Part shown: positions 52,620 to 60,514 of the stretch, piece by piece | Position numbering within the stretch: the stretch's first letter is position 1 | Layout: each line of letters begins with the position of its first letter | Source of the DNA: Croceibacterium_B sp963783195 | GTDB lineage: Bacteria; Pseudomonadota; Alphaproteobacteria; Sphingomonadales; Sphingomonadaceae | Assembly: GCA_963783195.1 (NCBI GenBank) | Contig: CAWAMV010000004.1 | Coordinates: 124,001 to 188,000 of the forward strand | Length of the DNA: 64,000 bases | Direction of reading: 5' to 3' | The notes under the pieces: generated by a model | What the model was told of the DNA's origin: nothing | Seen by the model: only the letters and a program-made list of their open reading frames with translations | The model's database searches: none | Program-made: the position numbers and the translations under genes

Positions 52620-53359
52620 CAGGCGGCGCAGTTCGCCGGTTCACCGGCCGCCGGAGCCTGGGGCGCGGGCGCCTCGCGGCGGAAGACCTCGCGCATCTCG
52701 CCATCGACGAGCGCCCTGACCACGAACGTCCGCGCACAATCGGCCGACACACGGGTGTCCCAGGCAAGCGTGTGATCGCCGGAATCGCCGCGCGAATAAT
52801 CGGCGGACTGTACGTCGGTCAGAGCCTGCCCGCCCCGCGACGGGCAATCGGCGACGTGGCCGCCGATCAGCTCGGGTTTGTCGTAACCAGGCTCCAGTTC
52901 GAACCCCTGGTCGAGGACCCAGCGAAACTCCCCGTTTCGCTGCCGCTGCCAGATCGTTGCGAAGCGGCCCCGTTCGCCGCCGGGGTAGGTCGCCGGACCG
53001 GTGGAAAGCGCATAGGTTCCATCGCAGCTGGTCCACACCAGATCGGGCTCCCAGGCGATGGCCTCTGCCGGGTCGGCACGGCCTTTGAGAACCTCCTGCA
53101 CCAGACGCAGGCCGGGGGCGAACATGCCGGCATCCTTCGTCGCGTATTCGCGAAAAGCGGTCCACTGCCCCTCTTCCCGCGCGGCGCGGGCGAATTCGAG
53201 TTCTGCGGCGATCACCGCGCTGGGATTGCCCCTGTCCCCGCCGAGCAAGCGGTCCTGCCGGGTTGGCCGGAAGGCCCCCTCGCCGGTTTCCGGGTCGCTC
53301 GCATACATGCAGCCCGACAGCGTCGCGGCGACCATCAGCAGTGCTCCCAGCTTTTTCAC
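52619..53359 (-). CDS. Putative lipoprotein, unknown function
   Basis: A 246-residue exported protein with lipobox TLSGC (Cys17). The mature part (AAELEFARAAREEGQWTAFR, then CDGTYALSTGP and GRFATIWQRQRNGEFRWVLD) looks like an NTF2/SnoaL-type fold, common in uncharacterised Sphingomonadales lipoproteins. GTG start overlaps the folD upstream frame: its first bases form GTGA with the folD stop, though folD is transcribed first. Function not assigned. Confidence 0.8.
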   Translation of the reverse strand: MKKLGALLMVAATLSGCMYASDPETGEGAFRPTRQDRLLGGDRGNPSAVIAAELEFARAAREEGQWTAFREYATKDAGMFAPGLRLVQEVLKGRADPAEAIAWEPDLVWTSCDGTYALSTGPATYPGGERGRFATIWQRQRNGEFRWVLDQGFELEPGYDKPELIGGHVADCPSRGGQALTDVQSADYSRGDSGDHTLAWDTRVSADCARTFVVRALVDGEMREVFRREAPAPQAPAAGEPANCAA

Positions 53360-54246
53360 AAGGCGTCCTTCGGCAGTTCGAGCCCTTCCCGGCGCCAGGC
53401 CGAGACGAGCGTGTTCCTCAGCAATACGGCGATCGTCATCGGACCGACGCCCCCCGGCACCGGCGTGATCGCCCCGGCCACCTCAAGCGCCTCGGCGAAG
53501 TCGACGTCGCCGACAAGCCGCGGATGCTCGCCTGCCGTGCCGACCCGATTGATGCCCACGTCGATCACGCAAGCCCCGGGCTTGATCCAGTCGCCCTTGA
53601 CCATCTCCGGTTGGCCCACCGCGGCGACGACAATGTCTGCCCGGCGCACGACGGCCGGCAGGTCGCGCGTGCGGCTGTGCGCCACCGTGACCGTGCAGTT
53701 GGCGTCCGCCAGCAGGCGCGCCATCGGGCGGCCGACGATATTCGACCGGCCGATCACGACCGCTTCCATCCCGGTCATGTCGCCGAGGGTATCCTTCAGC
53801 AGCATCATGCAGCCCAGCGGCGTGCAGGGGACGAAGCCTTCCTGTCCAACGGCCAGCCTGCCGGCATTGACGATGTTGAAGCCGTCGACATCCTTGTCGG
53901 GAACGATCGCGTCGATCACCTTCTGGTCGTCGAGCTCGGCGGGTAGCGGCAACTGGACGAGGATGCCGTCGACCGCCGGGTCGGCGTTGAGCTCTCGCAC
54001 CTTGTCAAGCAGCGTGGCCTCGTCCGTATCGGCCGGCAGGCGGAACTCCCATGAGTTCATCCCGGCCGCAAGCGTGGCCTTGTGCTTGGACCGGACGTAG
54101 ACCTCGCTCGCCGGGTCCTCCCCCACCAGCACCACGGCAAGGCCCGCCTTGCGCCCCGCCTTCCGTTCGAACTGCGCCGCATGTTCGCCGATCGTCTTGC
54201 GCAGGCGCTCGGCGAAGGCCTTCCCGTCGATGACGGCGGCGGTCAC
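53356..54246 (-). CDS. folD: Bifunctional methylenetetrahydrofolate dehydrogenase / methenyltetrahydrofolate cyclohydrolase FolD
   Basis: A 296-residue enzyme interconverting one-carbon folates. Motifs: catalytic Lys in YVRSKHKA, GILVQLPLP, DGFNIVNAGRL, and the NADP site VVIGRSNIVGRPM, then TPVPGGVGPMT. Start GTG at 54246; the longer frame upstream covers yggT. Five bases after yggT, in the order yggT-folD-lipoprotein-marC. Confidence 0.95.
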   Translation of the reverse strand: MTAAVIDGKAFAERLRKTIGEHAAQFERKAGRKAGLAVVLVGEDPASEVYVRSKHKATLAAGMNSWEFRLPADTDEATLLDKVRELNADPAVDGILVQLPLPAELDDQKVIDAIVPDKDVDGFNIVNAGRLAVGQEGFVPCTPLGCMMLLKDTLGDMTGMEAVVIGRSNIVGRPMARLLADANCTVTVAHSRTRDLPAVVRRADIVVAAVGQPEMVKGDWIKPGACVIDVGINRVGTAGEHPRLVGDVDFAEALEVAGAITPVPGGVGPMTIAVLLRNTLVSAWRREGLELPKDAL

Positions 54247-54250
54247 GGCC

Positions 54251-54526
54251 TCACGCCAGGCTCTGCAGGATGACGAGAAGGATTTGCAGCCCGACGACGA
54301 GCACGAGCGGCGAGAAGTCGATCGCTCCGGTTTCGGGCATGATCCGCCGGATCGGACCCAGTATCGGTTCGAGCAGCGCATTGATCGAACGATAGACCTG
54401 GACCAGGAACTGGTTCGAGGAATTGACCACGTTGAATGCGAACAGCAGTCCGATCACGAACTGGACGATCACCAGCATGACGATGACCTGGGTCAGCAGG
54501 GCGATGATCTGGATAAGGGCGTACAT
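54251..54526 (-). CDS. YggT family membrane protein
   Basis: A 91-residue protein with two hydrophobic segments (about 6-33 and 70-90) and the family core INALLEPILGPIRRIMP between them, with SPLVLVVGLQIL at the end. YggT proteins are linked to cell shape or osmotic response; role unclear. First gene of the unit with folD. Confidence 0.92.
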   Translation of the reverse strand: MYALIQIIALLTQVIVMLVIVQFVIGLLFAFNVVNSSNQFLVQVYRSINALLEPILGPIRRIMPETGAIDFSPLVLVVGLQILLVILQSLA

Positions 54527-54592
54527 GGATTGCCTTTCGCGGGAACCGGATACTGTCCTGTTAGACTAAGACAGTGTCCGCCTTCAAGCGCG

Positions 54593-55486
54593 TCAGCCCT
54601 TTCGGATAAGGGTGCCGGCGCCGCGGCTGGTGAAGAATTCGAGCAGCATGGCATGGCCCACCCGGCCGTCGAGCACGACCGCCGCCTCGCAGCCGGCCTC
54701 GACCGCGTGGACGCAAGTTTCCAGCTTGGGAATCATCCCGCCGCTGATGGTGCCGTCGGCCTTGAGCTTCTCCACGTCCGCGGGGGTCAGGTCGGTCAGC
54801 AGTTCGCCGTTCTTGTCGAGTACGCCGGTCACGTCAGTCAGCAGAAGCAGTCGCGCCGCGCCGAGAGCGGCGGCAATCGCGCCGGCCATCGTGTCCGCGT
54901 TGATGTTGTAGGTGTGCCCGTCCGCCCCCGCGGCAATGGGTGCGACGACCGGGATCATGCCCGCCGCGCTCGCGGTCTTGAGGATCGTCGTATCGATCGT
55001 CTCGGGCTCGCCGACGAAACCGAGGTCGACGACTTTCTCGATGTTGCTGTCGGGGTCCTTCCTGGTCCGGGTGACCTTGCTCGCGGTGACGAGGCCGCCA
55101 TCCTTGCCGGAGATACCGAGCGCCTTGCCGCCCTGCGCGGCCAGCCAGCCGACGATCTGCTTGTTGATCGCGCCCGACAGGACCATCTCGGCGATCTCGG
55201 CCGTCTGCTTGTCGGTCACTCGCAGCCCGTCGACGAAGGTACTCTCCACCCCCATCCGCTTCAGCATGGCGCCAATCTGCGGACCGCCGCCGTGGACCAC
55301 GACCGGGTTGATGCCGACCGCCTTGAGCAGGACAATGTCCTCGGCAAAGTCCTGCGCCGCTTCGGGATCGCCCATTGCGTGGCCGCCGTACTTCACCACG
55401 AAGGTACAGCCCGCATAGCGCTGGAAATAGGGCAGCGCCTCGATCAAGGTCTCGGCCTTGGCGAGCATTTGCCTGTCTTCGCTCAC
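54593..55486 (-). CDS. argB: Acetylglutamate kinase
   Basis: A 297-residue amino-acid kinase for the second step of arginine synthesis: FVVKYGGHAMGD (29-40), VVVHGGGPQIGAML, GISGKDGGLV, TYNINADTMAGAIA and LLLLTDVTGVLDKNGEL. The N-terminal extension (about 20 residues) is that of the arginine-inhibited hexameric type. Separated from yggT by 66 bases. Confidence 0.96.
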   Translation of the reverse strand: MSEDRQMLAKAETLIEALPYFQRYAGCTFVVKYGGHAMGDPEAAQDFAEDIVLLKAVGINPVVVHGGGPQIGAMLKRMGVESTFVDGLRVTDKQTAEIAEMVLSGAINKQIVGWLAAQGGKALGISGKDGGLVTASKVTRTRKDPDSNIEKVVDLGFVGEPETIDTTILKTASAAGMIPVVAPIAAGADGHTYNINADTMAGAIAAALGAARLLLLTDVTGVLDKNGELLTDLTPADVEKLKADGTISGGMIPKLETCVHAVEAGCEAAVVLDGRVGHAMLLEFFTSRGAGTLIRKG

Positions 55487-55624
55487 GCTGCGATCTCCCC
55501 AGGGTGTTCGGAAAGGGGCGCGTTTAGCGGGATGGTCCCGCCGTGCCTAGGCCTTCAGTAGGTATCCCCCCGCTCCTGGCGAACCCGGGCTGTCCCGCCG
55601 CCCACCGGTCCATAGGGTGGCGGC

Positions 55625-56062
55625 ATGAAGTCCGCCCGCTTTTTCCTCACCCTCCTCGCCCTCCTCGCCATGCCGCTTCTCGTCGCCGCGAACGACGACC
55701 GCCAGGAATTCGGCCGTTGCGCCGGGGGGCCGCGCGTAAGCTGCGTGGTGGACGGCGACACGCTGTGGCTGGCGGGAACCAAGATCCGCCTGGCCGACAT
55801 CAACACGCCCGAAACCACGCACTCCGGCTGCGTGGCCGAGCGTGCCCTGGGAGAGGTGGCGACGCGGCGGCTGATCGACCTGCTCAATGGCGGCCCGGTC
55901 GTATTCCGACGCACCGCGGGCGAGCGGGACGAGGACCGCTACGGTCGCAAGCTGAGGGTCGCGTTACGCGACGGGGAGAGCCTGGGTGAAATCCTCGTTG
56001 CCGAAGGGCTGGCGGAGCACTGGTCGGGGCGGCGGCGCGACTGGTGCGCCAGGACAAGCTGA
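55625..56062 (+). CDS. Thermonuclease family protein (secreted SNase) (1)
   Basis: A 145-residue exported protein: signal to about residue 21, then the SNase fold with CVVDGDTLWLAGTKIRLADI (Asp pair for Ca), TPETTHSG, and GRKLRVAL with the catalytic Arg. One Cys pair is likely. Similar in the core to the nuclease at 59848. Nutrient DNA/RNA scavenging is the usual role proposed. Confidence 0.88.
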   Translation: MKSARFFLTLLALLAMPLLVAANDDRQEFGRCAGGPRVSCVVDGDTLWLAGTKIRLADINTPETTHSGCVAERALGEVATRRLIDLLNGGPVVFRRTAGERDEDRYGRKLRVALRDGESLGEILVAEGLAEHWSGRRRDWCARTS

Positions 56063-56235
56063 ACGATGGATAAACCCGCGATGAACGCCTTCGGCCCGGC
56101 GCTGGAAGAGCGCATTTCATCGCAAGCCCGGGAGCCGAGGGGCCGTTTGCGGGTCTCCCTTGCGAGAGCACGACAAAGCCCTCCCGCGCCGGCCAGTCCT
56201 CCCACCCCCTCCCCCGGGCCGGCACTGAGGGTCGC
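56063..56235 (+). other. Intergenic leader before a strong terminator, possible small RNA
   Basis: No protein is supported here: the open frame across it runs through the terminator at 56236 and has Pro/Arg-rich, non-protein-like composition. The stretch between the nuclease stop and the terminator is GC-rich and could be the nuclease 3' UTR or a small RNA gene; I could not assign it to a known RNA family. Confidence 0.35.
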
Positions 56236-56269
56236 AAGGGGCGGCGGATCTTTCCGCCGCCCCTTTTTT
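56236..56269 (+). terminator. Rho-independent terminator
   Basis: GGGGCGGCGGA (56238-56248), loop TCTT, TCCGCCGCCCC (56253-56263), then six T. A perfect 11-base stem, extended by two A-T pairs. It ends rightward transcription about 200 bases after the nuclease gene. Confidence 0.88.
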
Positions 56270-56406
56270 CATGCCGCCCCTCGGACGCTTGCGAAGCGCA
56301 GCGTTAACGCGATGGGAACTCTCGGCTGCTAAGTCAGCCAAGAACCTGTCGGAAGGCGGGCGCGTTGACCGGACGTGCACCTCGCGGCGGGAGAAGGGAT
56401 GCTGTT

Positions 56407-56556
56407 ATGGACAGCAAGACCGCGACCGAGGACGAGCGCTGCGGCCGTCGCGCCAGCGCCGATCGCCGGCTCCGTGAGGAACCGATCACGCACTCCGATC
56501 GCCGCAAGGGCGAGCGTCGCTCGGGCGAGGATCGCCGCGCCAAAGTGCGGCGCTGA
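56407..56556 (+). CDS. Small charged Arg-rich protein
   Basis: A 49-residue protein (MDSKTATEDERCGRR start) with repeated RR pairs: RRASADRRLREE and DRRKGERRSGEDRR. ATG has GGGAGAAGGG upstream. The RR periodicity recalls short conserved proteins of Sphingomonadales; RNA or DNA binding is possible from charge alone. No known family recognised. Confidence 0.55.
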   Translation: MDSKTATEDERCGRRASADRRLREEPITHSDRRKGERRSGEDRRAKVRR

Positions 56557-56577
56557 ACCGCACCTCCGCCAAGAACC

Positions 56578-56802
56578 TCAGTGCTTCCGGGGCGCATCCT
56601 TCGCCCACGGGTTGACGTGCTCTTGCGCGCGGTCGCCCGACATGTCGCCGCCAGCCATACCGACTGCCTGTTCGAGCGCCCGGTCCGTCGCACTGTCGCC
56701 GTCTGGCGAGGGGACGGTGCAATAGGCCGTCAGGCAGACCCCGGCAGCCCATATCAGGGCCCTCCAGCGACTGGTGAAGACGGCCTGGTACTTCTTGAAC
56801 AT
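56578..56802 (-). CDS. Small membrane-anchored hypothetical protein
   Basis: A 74-residue protein starting MFKKYQAVFTSRWRALIWAA, with one hydrophobic segment (about 16-30, AAGVCLTAYCTVPS) and an acidic, Ala-rich tail ending NPWAKDAP. I recall similar short proteins in Erythrobacteraceae genomes, but no function. The frame has an earlier ATG at 56868 without similarity or RBS. Confidence 0.65.
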   Translation of the reverse strand: MFKKYQAVFTSRWRALIWAAGVCLTAYCTVPSPDGDSATDRALEQAVGMAGGDMSGDRAQEHVNPWAKDAPRKH

Positions 56803-56883
56803 GCCCCATGATAGCCCGGGCGGGTTAAGGCCGCGTTTCCGGAAGGGGCGTCGATCCGGGGGGACCATCGTGCTTCCGCGGCT

Positions 56884-56923
56884 GAAAAGAAGGCCCCCGG
56901 GCTGCCGAAGCAGGCCGGGGGCC
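56884..56923 (-). terminator. Terminator for the minus-strand lipoprotein
   Basis: On the minus strand GGCCCCCGG (56923-56915) and CCGGGGGCC (56900-56892) form a nine-base stem around a 14-base loop, followed by TTCTTTTC. It lies 90 bases after the stop at 57014. No T-run on the plus strand. Confidence 0.65.
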
Positions 56924-57013
56924 CGGAAGGTGTGACGACTAAAGCCGTCCTGGGTCGCGCAGGTGGTCTAGCGCAGGCCCGGACGGCCGTCGGTCCCCAT
57001 TTGTAGGGTAACG

Positions 57014-57274
57014 TTACTGCGCCGCCGGCGGGGCGTCGGGGCTGGCGGCGGGGGGGCTGGCGGCGGGCGCGGGGGTGTCTTCGCCCACCGGCACGTTGGT
57101 CATCGGCGTTTCCGGCACGTTGACGGGAATCGAAGGCTCGTCGGCATCGCGCACGATCAGTTCGCCGCCGCTCTTGTCGACGGTGTCGGTGACATAGGTC
57201 TTTTCCTCCGGCTCCCCGCATCCGGCGAGCGCCGGGGCGAGCAGCAGCAGGGCGGCAAAGGTGAGGCGGGTCAT
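57014..57274 (-). CDS. Small lipoprotein, unknown function
   Basis: An 86-residue exported protein with lipobox LALAGC (Cys19), a short charged part (EEKTYVTDTVDKSGGELIV) and a Pro/Ala-rich tail of about 35 residues. The tail looks like a flexible wall spacer. ATG at 57274; a terminator follows at 56884. Confidence 0.65.
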   Translation of the reverse strand: MTRLTFAALLLLAPALAGCGEPEEKTYVTDTVDKSGGELIVRDADEPSIPVNVPETPMTNVPVGEDTPAPAASPPAASPDAPPAAQ

Positions 57275-57783
57275 GTCGATCTCCTTGCGCAGGCGGTCCA
57301 GTGTAGCGGCCTGGCCGGGTTTTCCCATGCCGGCGGGCGCGATGCAAGGCGCCCGGCCCGCGGGAAGCGGCAGGATCGCACGGGAGAAGGGCGAAAGGGC
57401 GACACGCAGAACTGCGCGCCGCCCCATCCGCCGGCCGGTTTTGGGGTTCGGCCAGCCGATTGCTGGATGAGTGCAGGAAGGCTAAGCCATTGATCGGCAA
57501 GCTTTCCTGCTGGGCCGCTTCCAAAGCGCGCGGCGCGCTGGAATGTTCCGGCGGCTCGCCGCAACAGAGCCTCGCCGCGGCGCAGTGGCGACCGGGGCGG
57601 CCCTTCGCGGACGCGCCGCCGCTCAGCCTCGGCCGATGCGTCTGCGGGATGGCCGGCGAGCGTGCGCTGCAACACGGCAACGCGCTTGCGCTCCTCGGTC
57701 AGCGACTGCTCGGGATGCTCGCGCAGGCGCGCCAGCAGCCCTTCCAGCTCGCGTTCGCGGTCTTGCCGGGTGACGTTTTCCAT
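57271..57783 (-). CDS. Small hypothetical protein, only the N-terminal third looks coding
   Basis: From ATG 57783 the first 45 residues (MENVTRQDRERELEGLLARL, EHPEQSLTEERKRVAVLQ) form a regular charged helix pattern of a type I associate with short Sphingomonadales proteins. The remaining 125 residues are Arg/Pro-rich and look like untranslated frame, so the true gene may be short and its end lost by a frameshift. Its stop overlaps the lipoprotein start (ATGA), which may be chance. Confidence 0.35.
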   Translation of the reverse strand: MENVTRQDRERELEGLLARLREHPEQSLTEERKRVAVLQRTLAGHPADASAEAERRRVREGPPRSPLRRGEALLRRAAGTFQRAARFGSGPAGKLADQWLSLPALIQQSAGRTPKPAGGWGGAQFCVSPFRPSPVRSCRFPRAGRLASRPPAWENPARPLHWTACARRST

Positions 57784-57921
57784 CGCTTCCTCCTGTGGAA
57801 TGTCGCCTGCAATCGACGCACCGGCGGAGCGCGGGTTCCCCAAAGCGGCCTCTCCCGAACGAAGCGAAGGGCGGCGCATCCGAAGATACGCCGCCCCCGC
57901 GTGACGCGCTTCGACCGGGGA

Positions 57922-58413
57922 TCAATCGATGGCGTGCTTGAGCTGGCTCATCTGGTCGTGGCCGGCCTTGACCGAGGTCCAGGCCTGCTCGACCGCGGAT
58001 CGCGCCTCGGCCGGAAGGTCGGCGTGCTTGAGCGCGGTTTCGAACTTCTCCTTGAGATAGTCCTCGCCGCTCTCGACCGAGTTGACGATCGCCTCGTCGT
58101 CGCGGCCGACCACGGCTTCCTTCAGGTTGATCCACCCGCGGTGGACGGCGCCAGTGGTCGTGCCGTCGTCCTCCGGGTTGCCGCCCAGCCGTGCGACCGC
58201 GGCCTGCAACGTGCCGACCGCCGCCTGGCGCTCCTGTGCGCGGGCGTTGAACATCTCGGCAAAGCGGGTGTTTTCGGTGTCGGCGGCCGCCTTCTGATAG
58301 CCCTCGACGCTGTCGATCAGCGTGGCGATCAGGGTGTTGAGGGTGGTGGTGTCGCCGGCGTCGACTTCGTTGTCGGTGCCGTCGCGGGTGTAACTGTCGT
58401 TTTCGTAAGCCAT
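57922..58413 (-). CDS. PA2169/DUF2383 four-helix-bundle protein
   Basis: A 163-residue ferritin-like helical protein: TLNTLIATLIDSVEGYQKAA, NTRFAEMFNARAQERQAAVG, WINLKEAVVGRDDEAIVNSV and EEYLK-like EDYLKEKFETAL mark four long helices of the DUF2383 family. Often stress-induced in related bacteria. ATG 58413 follows AAGGAT; a GGAAC at 58475-58471 upstream might be a general-stress -35 box, but the -10 is poor. Confidence 0.85.
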   Translation of the reverse strand: MAYENDSYTRDGTDNEVDAGDTTTLNTLIATLIDSVEGYQKAAADTENTRFAEMFNARAQERQAAVGTLQAAVARLGGNPEDDGTTTGAVHRGWINLKEAVVGRDDEAIVNSVESGEDYLKEKFETALKHADLPAEARSAVEQAWTSVKAGHDQMSQLKHAID

Positions 58414-58738
58414 TTGAAATGCGATCCTTTCCCATTGGGGACGAATGCCAAGCGAACGGCGCGCGGCCTTGTTCCGTCGGCTCGGCGCGGGCGCGGGGCG
58501 GGATGGCGCGGGATGGCGCGGGCCGGCAGCCGAGGGCGGGAAAAGCCGGGCCGCTGCGCGAAAGTATACACGAAGTACACACCCCAACGCGCGCCGGACG
58601 ACGCGTGCGAGGGTGCGGCACATGCCGCGGGCGAAGGGTGGCCGGGTAGAGGCCGAGATCGAACGAGTGCGCCATCGGGCAGGATGGAGCAGATGGCCCG
58701 CCATGTAGGAAAGTGTTTTCGCGACGGCGCCGGACTAT
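58414..58738. other. Gene-free stretch, promoter side of the DUF2383 gene
   Basis: No coding region is supported. It contains a short GC-rich tandem (GGGATGGCGC twice, around 58500-58525) and the upstream region of the DUF2383 gene, and then enters the palindromic repeat cluster at 58739. Confidence 0.5.
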
Positions 58739-58876
58739 CGCCTCGCCGCGCCCACCCCCAACCCCTCCCGCAGGCGGGAGGGGAGTAGATAGCGCAACGC
58801 CCGCATCCCCCTCCCGCTTGCGCGAGGGGGAGTGAAACGCAACGCCAAGGCATCCCCCTCCCGCTTGCGGGAGGGG
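58739..58876. repeat. GC-rich palindromic repeat cluster, left of the DUF559 gene
   Basis: Three palindromes of the type CCCCTCCCGC-NN-GCGGGAGGGG: 58762-58783, 58807-58830 (imperfect) and 58855-58876. The first begins inside a 34-base block (58739-58772) repeated without change at 59242-59275, the 3' end of the DUF559 gene. The outer ends CCCACCCC and GGGGTGGG are inverted, giving a BIME-like layout. Confidence 0.85.
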
Positions 58877-58902
58877 ACAGGGGTGGGCAAGGCACAACGC
58901 CG

Positions 58903-59295
58903 ATGCCCGAATGGACACCCCGCAACACCCAACGCGCCCGCGAATTGCGCAAGGCCGCAACGCCCGCCGAGCGCCTGCTCTGGCGCTACCTCGCGCGCGG
59001 CCAGCTCGGCGCGAAATTCAGCCGCCAGATGCCCATCGGCCCGTTCTTCGCCGACTTCCTGTGCCGCGAGCACAAGCTGGTGGTCGAACTCGACGGCGTG
59101 TCGCACGACCGCCAGCCCGAACGGGACGGGGCGCGCGACCGCTGGCTGGCAGCCGAAGGGTATCGCACCCTGCGCTTCACCAATGCCGACGTGCTGCGCG
59201 ATCCGGAGGCCGTCGCGATCGCCATCCGCCACGAGGTCGAGCGCCTCGCCGCGCCCACCCCCAACCCCTCCCGCAAGCGGGAGGGGAGCAACTAG
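58903..59295 (+). CDS. DUF559 endonuclease-domain protein
   Basis: A 130-residue Vsr/restriction-endonuclease-like protein: LRKAATPAERLLWRYL, LGAKFSRQMPIGPFFADFLC, LVVELDGVSHD (acidic Asp-Gly core) and YRTLRFTNADVLRDPEAV. The active-site residues of the DUF559 fold appear intact. The last 15 residues (AAPTPNPSRKREGSN) are encoded by a palindromic repeat, a copy of which precedes the gene. Enzymatic role is unknown; mobile behaviour is discussed in the findings. Confidence 0.87.
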   Translation: MPEWTPRNTQRARELRKAATPAERLLWRYLARGQLGAKFSRQMPIGPFFADFLCREHKLVVELDGVSHDRQPERDGARDRWLAAEGYRTLRFTNADVLRDPEAVAIAIRHEVERLAAPTPNPSRKREGSN

Positions 59296-59340
59296 CGCAA
59301 GGACTCCCCCTCCCGCCTGCGGGAGGGGGCCGGGGGGTGG
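59242..59340. repeat. GC-rich palindromic repeat cluster, overlapping the DUF559 3' end
   Basis: Palindromes at 59265-59286 and 59306-59329. The block from 59242 matches 58739 for 34 bases exactly and for about 60 bases with a few changes, so the DUF559 gene is bounded by direct repeats 503 bases apart. The outer end GGGGGGTGGG is the inverse of CCCACCCCC. Confidence 0.85.
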
Positions 59341-59389
59341 GCGCGTCCAACCCCGACTTGGGCGCTATCCCACCGAACCCGGCGAAAAT

Positions 59390-59686
59390 TCAGTTGAAGT
59401 AGGGAGCGGCGGCGAGGCCCGCCAGGACGGCCATCTCGAGCCCGGCGATGACATGAAGCTGGTTCGAGAACGACCGCTTCCGGGTCTTGTGCCGGAACAG
59501 GTACCGCCCCGCGTAGGCGCCGGGCCAGCCGCCGATGCAGGCAAAGCTCAGAAGTCTGGCCTCCGAGATGCGCCGCGCCCGCGCTTCGGCCAGCATCTTG
59601 TCGATGCCGAAGGCGGCAAAGGTCACGAAATTGATCGCGATGAGGTAGTACGCGCCCAGTTCGAACAGGTGCATCCGCGCGTCCAT
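59390..59686 (-). CDS. DUF1294 family membrane protein
   Basis: A 98-residue protein with two to three helices: YYLIAINFVTFAAFGIDKML, RISEARLLSFACIGGWPGAY and a final LEMAVLAGLAAA. GGWPGAY and the KTRK(R)SF basic stretch are DUF1294 hallmarks. Function unknown. Its stop lies 50 bases from the repeat cluster. Confidence 0.88.
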   Translation of the reverse strand: MDARMHLFELGAYYLIAINFVTFAAFGIDKMLAEARARRISEARLLSFACIGGWPGAYAGRYLFRHKTRKRSFSNQLHVIAGLEMAVLAGLAAAPYFN

Positions 59687-59764
59687 CGGGCTGCCTTAGC
59701 GCACACCGGTTTCCGAAGGATTATCAAGCGCCTGCCCCTCGCTGCGCACCCTCACCCGCAACGC

Positions 59765-59806
59765 CCGCATTCCCCTCCCGCCTGCGGGAGGGGGCAGGGG
59801 TGGGCA
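59765..59806. repeat. GC-rich palindromic repeat, single unit
   Basis: CCCCTCCCGC-CT-GCGGGAGGGG at 59772-59793, preceded by the ACGCCCGCAT seen before the second unit of the left cluster and followed by CAGGGGTGGGCA as in the third. Same family, 450 bases from the DUF559 gene. Confidence 0.8.
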
Positions 59807-59847
59807 CGCTTAACCGATTGCTGACTACCTGGGCGCAATGTGCGCCC

Positions 59848-60450
59848 ATGACGCGCAAGCCGTTCAGAGCCGTTCCCGTGCGCTCCGCGCCGCGTGGGGC
59901 GGTGCCGCGCGGGCCGCGCAAAGGCTCGCCGGTCGCCGGTCTCGCCGACGCACGGCGCGCGAAGGCGGCGGGGCAGCGGCGCTGGATCGCCACTCTCGTC
60001 GCCCTGCCGTTGGCGGTGTTCACCGCCGTGTTCCTCTGGCCGACCGGCCCGCAGAGCGCAGCGGTCGAGATGCCGCGCATCGTGGACCGCGAGAATGGCC
60101 AGTTCGACTTGTGCCACGGCAGCGTGCGGGTGACCTGCGTCGTCGACGGCGACACGATCTGGTATGGCGGCGAGAAGATCCGCCTGGCCGACATCAACGC
60201 GCCCGAGGTCTCCTCCCCCGGCTGTGCCGCCGAGGCGGAGCTGGGACGCGCCGCGACCGAGCGCCTGCTCGCGCTGCTCAACGAGGCGCCGTTTTCGGTC
60301 GAGGCCAACTCCGACGGCTCGGGCCGCGATTCCGATGTTTATGGCCGCTCGCTACGCACCCTCACCCGCGACGGCCAGAGCCTCGGCCAGACGCTGGTGC
60401 GCGAGGGGTTGGCGGAAGAGTGGCGGGGGTATCGCGGGGGTTGGTGTTGA
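59848..60450 (+). CDS. Thermonuclease family protein (membrane-anchored SNase) (2)
   Basis: A 200-residue protein: basic N-terminus, one hydrophobic anchor (about 50-66, WIATLVALPLAVFTAVFLW), then an SNase domain with CVVDGDTIWYGGEKIRLADI, APEVSSPGC and GRSLRTLTRDGQ. Its core is close to the nuclease at 55625, so the two are paralogues. ATG 59848 is chosen as first in frame after the repeat. The frame ends just before the AT-richer insert. Confidence 0.86.
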   Translation: MTRKPFRAVPVRSAPRGAVPRGPRKGSPVAGLADARRAKAAGQRRWIATLVALPLAVFTAVFLWPTGPQSAAVEMPRIVDRENGQFDLCHGSVRVTCVVDGDTIWYGGEKIRLADINAPEVSSPGCAAEAELGRAATERLLALLNEAPFSVEANSDGSGRDSDVYGRSLRTLTRDGQSLGQTLVREGLAEEWRGYRGGWC

Positions 60451-60514
60451 AGGCCGACCAAGTAAGCTTGAAGAAAGGGCTTCGGGAGAATTACTTGCTC
60501 GGCGCGTCTCAATA

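Noticed and set aside
56066..56332. An 88-codon frame after the first nuclease
   Set aside because: It reads straight through a perfect terminator and is Pro/Arg-rich.
58739..59340. Repeats resembling a CRISPR array
   Set aside because: Units are palindromic, irregularly spaced and interrupted by the DUF559 gene; no cas genes.
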